From Candidatus Competibacteraceae bacterium (lineage in GTDB: Bacteria; Pseudomonadota; Gammaproteobacteria; Competibacterales; Competibacteraceae): 5,253 nt of DNA. The notes below the pieces were generated by a model. It searched no databases, was not told the DNA's origin, and was given only the letters and a program-made list of their open reading frames with translations. The stretch spans positions 1 to 5,253 of the forward strand of contig JAAUQA010000279.1 in assembly GCA_012032855.1 (NCBI GenBank). The letters are read 5' to 3'. The position numbers were made by a program, and so were the translations under genes. Of this stretch, positions 1 to 5,253 are shown piece after piece (the first letter of the stretch is position 1; each line of letters starts with the position of its first letter).

Positions 1-374
1 TGCACCTGGCCGAAATTCTGCCGCCGTTGCTCGGCGTCATGAATGGTAACCGTGAAAGCGATCTTCTGTATTTCCGGCGGAACCAGTGACAGGTCCACCA
101 TCACCACTTCATCATCACCTTCACCGGCCCCGCTGCGATTATCGCCGGTGTGCTCCACGGAACCTTCCACGGAGCGCAGCTGATTGTAGAAGATGAAATC
201 GGCATCGGAACGGACTTTACCGCCGGCGTTCAGCATGAACGCGGAAGCGTCCAGATCGAACTCGGAGCCATCGGTGGATCGCTCATCCCAGCCCAATCCC
301 ACATGAACCTTCTTCAGATCGGGCGCTTCCTTGCTCAAGGAAATCCGACCACCTTTGCTTAGAGAAATACCCAT
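1..374 (-). CDS. terD: TerD, Ca2+-binding tellurium-resistance protein (3' end outside window)
   Basis: The first 124 residues of about 192 are visible, from ATG at 374-372; the frame is open to the window edge. TerD is a cytoplasmic Ca2+-binding protein of the ter system; structures of the family show two bound Ca2+ ions held by acidic loops. Both loops are present: FDLDAS (residues 39-44) and HTGDNRSGAGEGDDE (75-89). Other hallmarks are MGISLSKGGRISLSKEAP (1-18), KVHVGLGWD (22-30), GKVRSDADFIFYNQ (52-65) and TIHDAEQRRQNFGQV (110-124). TerE is a close paralogue; I prefer TerD from the IHDA-RRQ-FGQV block and from its place in the operon, where terD follows the terC slot. It begins 54 bases after the ATPase stop, a gap with no evident terminator, so co-transcription is likely. 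Confidence 0.93.
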   Translation of the reverse strand, partial: MGISLSKGGRISLSKEAPDLKKVHVGLGWDERSTDGSEFDLDASAFMLNAGGKVRSDADFIFYNQLRSVEGSVEHTGDNRSGAGEGDDEVVMVDLSLVPPEIQKIAFTVTIHDAEQRRQNFGQV

Positions 375-383
375 AATAACCCG

Positions 384-390
384 CCTCCTC
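384..390 (-). promoter_or_regulatory. Strong ribosome binding site of terD
   Basis: Coding-strand GAGGAGG lies 9 bases before the ATG at 374. It is the closest to consensus of the sites here and suggests TerD is translated more strongly than the genes upstream, as expected for an abundant cytoplasmic protein. Confidence 0.7.
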
Positions 391-428
391 TCGTAGACTC
401 AGCTTTATGTAAGATTGATCTCATTCAG

Positions 429-3126
429 TCAAGTTTGCGCATCGGTCAGTACAGGATTGCCGAAGTACTTGTTTCGCACTGTTTTCCTGACCAGATCAAT
501 GGGAATAATCAGGACGGATAGCAACAGGATGTAAATCCATTCCATAAACGTCAGGCCGACCGTGCGCAATATTTCGCCACCGATATAAGTAAACACAATC
601 TGTAGGCTGAAAATCAACGCGACCACACCCAAAAAGTTTTTGTTGTCCACCAAATGGTCGAATAGATTCAAACTTTCGGTGCGGGCGTTGAATTTGTTGA
701 GATTGTGCATGAAGACGAAAAAGCCGAAAAACGCGGTCAAAAACACCAGATTGTTTTCCTCAGGCGTCAGACCAGGGCGTTCGAATAATCCCCGAATCGG
801 CTCATACGTTAAGAAGATCAAGCTCAAAATCGTAGCAGCAATGCCGTTAGTCAGGATCGAAGACCACATCTCGCCGGTGATCAGGTGCGAGTCCTTCGGT
901 ATCGGTTTTTCCAGCATGTAACGGTCTAGAGCCGCTTCGCCGGAGAAAGCCAGGGCTGCCAGGGTGTCCATAATGATGTTGATCCACAGCAATTGAGTCA
1001 TGGTCAAAGGCAATTCATAACCCATGAACGGTCCCAGAAACGCCAACAGAATCGCCGAGACATTGACCGTCAACTGGAACACCAAGAATTTGCGGATTGA
1101 TTTGAACAGGGTGCGGCCATACAGCACCGATTGGGTCAGGGACTGGAAATTGTCATCCAAAATAACGATATCACTGGATTCCTTGGTCATTTCCGTACCG
1201 CTACCCATCGCAAAACCGACATCGGCGTTCTTCACCGCTGGGGCATCATTGACACCGTCGCCGGTCATCCCCACGACCCAACCCATTTCCTTGGCGAGTT
1301 TCACCAAGCGACTTTTATCGGTAGGAAAGGCGCGTGCTACCACATACAGATGCGGCAATAGATTCTTCACCTCGGCATCCGACAGCTGCCCCAATTCAGT
1401 GGAGGTGATGATTTTGGCATCCGGGTCGTCTTCGAACAGTCCGACATCTTTTGCAATGGCTTGGGCGGTTTCCTTAGCGTCTCCGGTAATCATCACCACT
1501 TGAATCCCGGCCTTCTTGGCGCGGCTGACAGCGCCGTAAGACTCGGCCCGTAGATCATCACGCAACCCGCAAATACCCACTAAAGTTAATTGTTCCGGCA
1601 AGGTTTGCTCGGGGTTGATAGGGGTATCAGAAACGGCGACCGCAATCAGGCGCATGGCGCGTTCCGATAGGGTATGCATTTCCGCGTTGAACGCGTCTTT
1701 GTCACTCAGTTCGACGCGTTCACCCTGTGAATTCATATAATGCGTGCAGTTTTGCAACACGATTTCCGGAGCGCCCTTGATCAGGGTCAGATCGCGTACC
1801 CCTTTGACCTGCATACCGGAAAATTTACGGGTGCTGTTGAAAGGAATGATGTCAACGATGTCGACATGTCTTGCTCTATCAATTGCGGCCCCAAGAAACG
1901 TAATAACGCCTGTTCAGTACGATCAGCACCGACGATGCCGGGATCACTGGGGTTGCTGGCATCAATCACCGCGCTGGTGTTATTGCGCAAGGAGAAGGCG
2001 ATCAAATCGCGCAGCGCCTGGGGCGCATCGTCGAGTTTTGGCGTGATGTTGATGATCACCGGCAAGAAAATCGGCGACCACCAATTGACCTTGAGTCAAG
2101 GTGCCGGTTTTATCGGTGAACAATACGGTCAGACTACCGGCTGTTTCGATGCCCAAGAGTTTACGCACCAATACCTTGGCGTTGAGCAGCTTGCGCATAT
2201 TCAAGGACAGCACGATAGCAATCATCATCGGCAAACCCTCCGGCACCGCTACCACGATGATGATGATGGCGAGAATTAATGCCGTCACCATATCCGAGAC
2301 GATCTGGCCGAAAGAATTTTGCGCCCAATAAGTGGCTATATCGCCGCTGGCGTCGGGGGCAAAGTAAATCTGGCTGAGCATGAACGCGATGGCGATCAGG
2401 GTCGCGCCGATATAGCCGAAGGTGCTGATTTGCCCACCGAGCACGGTTAGCTTCTGCTGCAAAGGCGACAAGCGATCTTCGGCGCTGGTGATTTCCTTCA
2501 GGGTCGCGCCATATTTGGTTTTATCGCCGACCGCAGTGGCGCGCATAACAGCCTCGCCATCCTCAACCAGGGAAGCGCGCAACAGCACGTTAGTCTCTTC
2601 ATCCAGTGGCGCATCTTCGGTTTCGGGAGCACGTTTTTTTAAGCGGCTCCGACTCGCCGGTCAACGCGGCTTGACTGACCTCTAAATGACCCGCCACCAA
2701 CACCCCGTCAGTGGGTATCGTATCACCCGGCTGCAACAGCAGGTGATCACCAACCACTAAGTCATTAATGGAAATCTCGACCAGACGATTGTTCCTGAAC
2801 ACCTTAACCAGAATCAGCGACGCTTCTTCCAGCAACTTCTGGAAAGCGGTTTCGTTGCTGTATTCGGACCAAGTTGCCACCAGCGTCGCCAACACCACCG
2901 CGACGGCAATGCCGACACCTTCGTACCAGTGGGTATAACCGAAGATTGCCAGTACCACGGTAATTACCAAGGCACCGATCAAGATGATGATGATGGGATC
3001 TTTCAGGTTGCCGACAAGCTTATCCCAGAAGGTTTCGACTTGCTGGGGAGTCACGGCGTTGGAGCCGTATTGACTCCGCGATTCTTGCACTTCCTGGTCA
3101 GTTAGGCCGGGAAAGGAAAATTTCAT
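429..3126 (-). CDS. P-type Ca2+-transporting ATPase (type IIB/PMCA-like), interrupted by three single-base frame breaks
   Basis: An integral inner-membrane pump predicted to export Ca2+ using ATP. It runs from ATG at 3126 to TGA at 431-429. Removing one A at 2634-2640 and one T at 2067-2070 and adding one base near 1863-1865 gives 898 residues, normal for the family. In repaired numbering: N-terminal domain (GLTDQEV-YGSN), M1-M2 (about 43-86), actuator motif TGES (156-159), M3 (about 234-254), M4 with VPEGLP (Glu296), phosphorylation site DKTGT (Asp338), nucleotide-domain FNSTRKF (429-435) and KGAPE (450-454), hinge TGDGVNDAP (621-629), then M5-M10. M5 (QLTVN) has Asn688 but no Glu. M6 (LLWINIIMDT) has Asn716 and Asp720. 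With Glu296 this is the single-site set of PMCA-type pumps. Upstream lies terB and downstream terD, so it sits in the terC slot. Mn2+ or another divalent ion is possible as substrate. Confidence 0.93.
1863..1865 (-). other. Frame break 3 in the ATPase gene (one base missing, not in a homopolymer)
   Basis: QLIEQDM (to residue 420) must connect to DIVDIIPFNSTRKFSG. One base missing just after the ATG codon (codon 421) restores the frame. The site lies in a short series of GACAT repeats on the coding strand, so the exact position and missing base cannot be told. Confidence 0.7.
2067..2070 (-). other. Frame break 2 in the ATPase gene (T run, one base long)
   Basis: Fifteen residues after the phosphorylated Asp, DKTGTLTQGQLVVADF must connect to LPVIINITPKLDDAPQ in the next frame. 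Shortening the coding-strand TTTT to TTT (GAT TTC TTG CCG) does so exactly. Confidence 0.75.
2634..2640 (-). other. Frame break 1 in the ATPase gene (A7 run, one base long)
   Basis: The actuator-domain sequence ALTGESEPLKK (to residue 164) runs out of frame at a coding-strand run of seven A. With six A it continues as RAPETEDAPLDEETN and into the long open frame starting at 2588. This is the longest homopolymer I noticed in the coding regions of the window. Confidence 0.85.
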
Positions 3127-3131
3127 ACTGG

Positions 3132-3137
3132 CCCCTT
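3132..3137 (-). promoter_or_regulatory. Ribosome binding site of the Ca2+-ATPase gene
   Basis: Coding-strand AAGGGG lies 5 bases before the ATG at 3126, supporting that start. The resulting N-terminus (MKFSFPGLTDQEVQESR) matches the cation-ATPase N-terminal domain. Confidence 0.6.
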
Positions 3138-3170
3138 AGATTGATGAAATATGGTTGCTACGCGTCAATA

Positions 3171-3201
3171 GCCGCCGGACAGCCAGAGCCGAAGCGGCGG
3201 C
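3171..3201 (-). other. GC-rich hairpin between terB and the ATPase gene
   Basis: GCCGCCG (3171-3177) and CGGCGGC (3195-3201) are perfect inverted repeats around a 17-base loop. The hairpin begins 10 bases beyond the terB stop, within the 85-base gap. No T run follows on the coding strand, so it is not a standard intrinsic terminator. It could be a processing or stability element that sets expression of the ATPase relative to terZAB, or it may be chance. Confidence 0.4.
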
Positions 3202-3211
3202 AGAGCAGGTT

Positions 3212-3664
3212 TTAGAGATCAAAATCCTTAAAGCTAAGTCCCAATTCCTGACAAACTTTACGTACAGCGGCTTTCTCGGATTCGTCGAAATCGCCATCGG
3301 CGGCCCCGATAGCGCAGCACACCCGAACCATCAAGCGTGCTTCGCCCTCCTTGGATTTCAGTTTGCCGACTGCTTGCAATGCATTGGCTTCGCCGACCGC
3401 CAAATCGAAATCGAAATTCTTGGCGAATTTCTCGAAGGTATTGATGACTTCATCGGTGCTGAACACCGACAATGCCTCAGAAGTTCTAAGAAACCCCATC
3501 ATCTTCTGTTTTTCTTCCGGCTTCACCACGCCGTCGGCGTAGGCGACCAGCGCGCAACCGGCAACTACGCCTTCCAGGAACGATTTGTTGCGAACCTTAT
3601 TAACCTCATTTTTCAGGTTAGCCGAGACTTCTTGAACACGATTTTTCAACCAATCTAATGCCAT
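3212..3664 (-). CDS. terB: TerB, tellurite-resistance metal-binding protein
   Basis: An intact gene of 150 residues, close to the usual TerB length of about 151. TerB is an all-helical cytoplasmic protein that binds metal ions and acts as an adaptor in the Ter complex with TerC and TerD-family proteins. The protein shows the internal duplication typical of the family: two helix pairs each carry an acidic turn, AYADGVVKPEEK (residues 41-52) and AADGDFDESEK (121-131), the probable metal sites. It starts MALDWLKNRVQE and contains KSFLEGVVAGCALV before the first acidic turn. The ATG at 3664 is chosen because GAGGAT lies 6 bases upstream; an in-frame TTG at 3670 would directly abut that site. It begins 21 bases after terA, which points to co-transcription, and is followed by 85 bases before the ATPase gene. 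No frame damage is seen. Confidence 0.96.
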   Translation of the reverse strand: MALDWLKNRVQEVSANLKNEVNKVRNKSFLEGVVAGCALVAYADGVVKPEEKQKMMGFLRTSEALSVFSTDEVINTFEKFAKNFDFDLAVGEANALQAVGKLKSKEGEARLMVRVCCAIGAADGDFDESEKAAVRKVCQELGLSFKDFDL

Positions 3665-3670
3665 AGCCAA

Positions 3671-3676
3671 ATCCTC
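3671..3676 (-). promoter_or_regulatory. Ribosome binding site deciding the terB start
   Basis: Coding-strand GAGGAT lies 6 bases before the ATG at 3664 but touches the in-frame TTG at 3670, so it favours ATG as the start. Confidence 0.6.
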
Positions 3677-3685
3677 ATTGCGTAG

Positions 3686-4965
3686 TTAATCTTTTTTGCC
3701 GGCTGTCCAGCGTAAACCAAACTTATAAGCGCTATCCATGTACTGGTGACTCTGGAAATAATCCATCAGTTTGGTGACCTGAATATTACCGCCGGTATTT
3801 TCCAACAGCGCGATCGCGCACATGCCTTGATCATTGCGATGACTGTCCAGCCGCACTTCCAAGGTGGGCTGGCCGGGCGTGTTGATGGTCACGACGGCAT
3901 CCGCCGCCGCCCAATTGGGCACGCCTTCGTAAATAAAGGCGAAAATCAACACGCGTCGAATCTGTTCCCACTGACGACCATTGATGTGTAAAAACTCACC
4001 CTCCGCGCTATTGCCGCTGCGGTCATCGCCCAGCAACCGAATAAAAGGCATTTGATCGAAGTTGCCGAATGAATTGCCTAACGCCTGAATAGCGCCGACA
4101 ACTGGACGCCCCTGGTGTTGGACATTCAATTCGAACAAACAGCCTAAATCCAAATCGGTGCCCTGCTTGCTGGCGAATAATCCCCCCAGGAAACCACCGC
4201 CACCACTAGCCGGTGTCCCTTGGTTCCAATTTAGGTTTACGATGATTTTATCGAACCCTTGACCAGTCTTCTTCAGCGAAACGGGTTGCTTTTTCTCCAG
4301 AGTGATTTTTTCTAATCGAACGGGACGTGACGCAGGTGACGGGGGTAGGTTGTGGTACGGGTTGGTTACGGACTGACGGTATCGGTCGCGCAGCTGGCTG
4401 AGGTGGTGGTGGTTCAGCCACATCGGGATCATCGTCTATAGCCACGCCGAAATGGCTGGCTAACGGCCCCAATCCACCGACAAATCCCTGGCCAACCGCA
4501 CGAAATTTCCATTCATTGTTGCGACGATACAGCTCGGCGACGACTAATGCGGTTTCCGCCATTCCTCCAGTCGCTAATGGAAAAGTCGCTATGCCGGCTT
4601 TACTTTGGGCATCACGTAGTTCCACAGTCACTTGACGTAATTGAGAAAAGGATTGCCCCCGCCGTTGGCCTTGATGAATAGTCAGTGTCAAAGCAATCTT
4701 TTCAATAGCGGAAGGCAGTGACTGGAAATCGATTGTGAACTGCCTGCCGTCCGATGAGCGTTGAATACCGCCCCCGCTCAGCATGGGTTGATTGTAGAAA
4801 ACAAAATCCTCATCACCGCGCACTTTACCCTGTCCAGTTAAGGCAAAAGCGCTGCTATCCAGTTCCAAGGGGAATTGGTCGGCTCCCACTGCAAAACCAT
4901 CTCTACGCTGCGGGTGGTCGGGCTTTGTTGGTGATGGAAATGTTTTGCCCGGACTGCAAATTCAT
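3686..4965 (-). CDS. terA: TerA, two-domain TerD-family protein, interrupted by three single-base frame breaks
   Basis: The start is ATG at 4965-4963 (MNLQSGQNISITNK), preceded by GAGAAG; the stop is TAA at 3688-3686. As given, the frame hits TAG at 4905-4903. Adding one C at 4920-4922, adding one C at 4869-4872 and removing one C at 4341-4345 restores a 426-residue protein. Domain 1 (about 1-177) is a TerD fold, with VEMVLQW, LELDSSAF, DEDFVFYNQP and the EWKFRAVGQGF-GGL ending. A proline-rich linker (about 178-215) follows, then the TerA-specific domain 2 (about 216-426) with IIVNLNWNQ, DLDLGCLFEL, LGDDRSGN, RVLIFAFIYEGVPNW, MCAIALLEN and a final FGLRWTAGKKD. TerA belongs to the TerD superfamily and is thought to act in the cytoplasmic Ter complex. 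Domain 1 lacks the long acidic DN-G-G-GDDE Ca2+ loop. Identity is secure. Whether the breaks are sequence errors or real mutations is open, with errors favoured because all three are in C runs. Confidence 0.93.
4341..4345 (-). other. Frame break 3 in terA (C run one base long)
   Basis: The proline-rich linker QPVPQPTP is followed in its own frame by residues unlike TerA. The neighbouring frame continues with SPASRPVRLEKITLEKK and the intact second domain. Shortening the coding-strand CCCCC to CCCC joins them (PTP-SPASRPV). Confidence 0.8.
4869..4872 (-). other. Frame break 2 in terA (C run one base short)
   Basis: The strand VEMVLQWEPTNS must connect to LELDSSAFAL, which lies in another frame. 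Lengthening the coding-strand CCCC to CCCCC gives AAT TCC CCC TTG GAA CTG, that is N-S-P-L-E-L, and joins the two without loss. Confidence 0.75.
4920..4922 (-). other. Frame break 1 in terA (C run one base short)
   Basis: After NITNK-type residues ending in Lys14-Ala15 the frame reads into a TAG at 4905-4903. Lengthening the coding-strand CCC to CCCC gives AAA GCC CCG ACC ACC and continues as PTTRSVEMVLQW, the expected first beta strand of a TerD domain. The placement within the C run is exact only to the run. Confidence 0.75.
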
Positions 4966-4970
4966 CGCTG

Positions 4971-4976
4971 CTTCTC
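4971..4976 (-). promoter_or_regulatory. Ribosome binding site of terA
   Basis: On the coding strand GAGAAG lies 5 bases before the ATG at 4965. This fixes the start, and the encoded MNLQSGQN resembles TerA N-termini. It makes the later GTG at 4889, where the longest uninterrupted frame begins, an artefact of the frame breaks. Confidence 0.6.
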
Positions 4977-4988
4977 GTTATTGAGGGA

Positions 4989-5253
4989 TTAGAGATGGGG
5001 TTTGAGGGCCGGCAGCAAATCCATGAAGGTTCGGCCTTCGCCGTGGTCGCCGATGGCTTGCACCCGCCAGTCGCCCTCGTGCCGGTACAGTTTAGTCATA
5101 ATCAATCCGGTGAAATGCCCCCCCTCCAAGGATAAATTGAAACGGGCGATTTCGTTACCACTCTTATCATCCACCACCACGCAGAATGCGTTGGGAATCC
5201 CTTCGAACGATTCGCCGCTAAAACTGTTGACGGTGAAAATCAGACTTTTAACT
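4989..5253 (-). CDS. terZ: TerZ/TerX-like TerD-family stress protein, C-terminal part (5' end outside window)
   Basis: Only the last 87 residues are visible. The frame is open from the window edge (first full codon at 5252) to a TAA at 4991-4989. TerD-family proteins are cytoplasmic Ca2+-binding proteins of the tellurite, phage and chemical stress response. Recognisable blocks are IFTVNSFSGESFEGIPNAFC, then EIARFNLS, a LIMTKLYRHEGDWRVQAIGD strand pair, and the closing GRTFMDLLPALKPHL. The FTVNS-F-NAFC block and the GRTF-DLLP-HL ending are typical of TerZ/TerX rather than TerD/TerE, which end in a GQGY/F-GGL motif. It lies immediately upstream of terA with a 23-base gap, the position terZ holds in classical ter operons, and this supports the symbol. 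The N-terminal half with the acidic Ca2+ loops is outside the window, so TerX cannot be excluded. Confidence 0.85.
   Translation of the reverse strand, partial: VKSLIFTVNSFSGESFEGIPNAFCVVVDDKSGNEIARFNLSLEGGHFTGLIMTKLYRHEGDWRVQAIGDHGEGRTFMDLLPALKPHL

Noticed and set aside
150..362. A 70-codon plus-strand open frame
   Set aside because: It is antisense to terD, whose conserved Ca2+ loops are on the minus strand.
375..428. Terminator or promoter between the ATPase gene and terD
   Set aside because: I found no inverted repeat with a T run and no credible -35/-10 pair in these 54 bases; only the ribosome binding site stands out.
1024..1503. A 159-codon plus-strand open frame (and others at 640-921, 1740-2279, 2422-2685)
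   Set aside because: All lie antisense within the ATPase gene and arise from its codon use; no recognisable domains.
2634..2640. Programmed -1 ribosomal frameshift at the A run
   Set aside because: The needed shift is +1, not -1, and the codon phase does not fit an X-XXY-YYZ slippery heptamer.
3140..3168. Possible promoter for the ATPase gene: TTGACG, 17 bases, ATCAAT on the coding strand
   Set aside because: The -10 match is only 3 of 6, and the start site would fall inside the ribosome binding site, leaving almost no leader.
3155..3658. A 167-codon plus-strand open frame
   Set aside because: It is antisense to almost all of terB, which has strong family motifs; the plus-strand translation resembles no family I know and has no convincing ribosome binding site.
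3686..4432. A separate 248-residue protein starting at ATG 4432
   Set aside because: Its first 31 residues are out-of-frame linker sequence; the real sequence joins the upstream frame at the C run 4341-4345 as TerA domain 2.
4248..4889. A separate 213-residue protein starting at GTG 4889
   Set aside because: The start falls inside the first TerD domain and the last 30 or so residues are out-of-frame reading; it is the middle piece of terA.

Overview
The window carries a tellurium-resistance/stress (ter) operon, read entirely on the minus strand. In transcription order (descending coordinates) it holds the tail of a TerZ/TerX-like TerD-family protein (5253-4989), a two-domain TerA (4965-3686), TerB (3664-3212), a P-type Ca2+-transporting ATPase of the plasma-membrane (PMCA, type IIB) kind (3126-429), and the first two-thirds of TerD (374-1). 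The gaps are 23, 21, 85 and 54 bases. Every gene has a Shine-Dalgarno-like sequence, and I see no convincing internal promoter or terminator, so one polycistronic unit extending past both window edges is likely. There is no gene-free stretch above 300 bases, and I see no RNA gene, mobile element or CRISPR.

The most notable point is gene order. The classical ter operon runs terZ-A-B-C-D-E. Here the order is terZ-like, terA, terB, Ca2+-ATPase, terD, so the ATPase occupies the place where the integral-membrane protein TerC normally sits. TerD-family domains are known Ca2+ binders, and the TerD here keeps the acidic loops involved. A Ca2+ pump embedded among Ca2+-binding cytoplasmic proteins suggests a module that couples Ca2+ handling to the Ter stress response. 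That coupling is inference; the gene order is seen directly.

Two genes cannot be read through as given. terA changes frame three times and the ATPase gene three times. Each break is repaired by adding or removing a single base, five of the six lie in short homopolymers, and the repaired proteins are full-length (426 and 898 residues) with all expected motifs. This looks more like indel errors in the sequence or assembly than decay, but recent pseudogenisation cannot be excluded from sequence alone. TerB, the visible part of TerD, the TerZ tail and the last 461 codons of the ATPase are intact.

The host is a bacterium with roughly balanced base composition. The protein sequences resemble proteobacterial, probably gammaproteobacterial, ter operons, but nothing in the window fixes the taxon.
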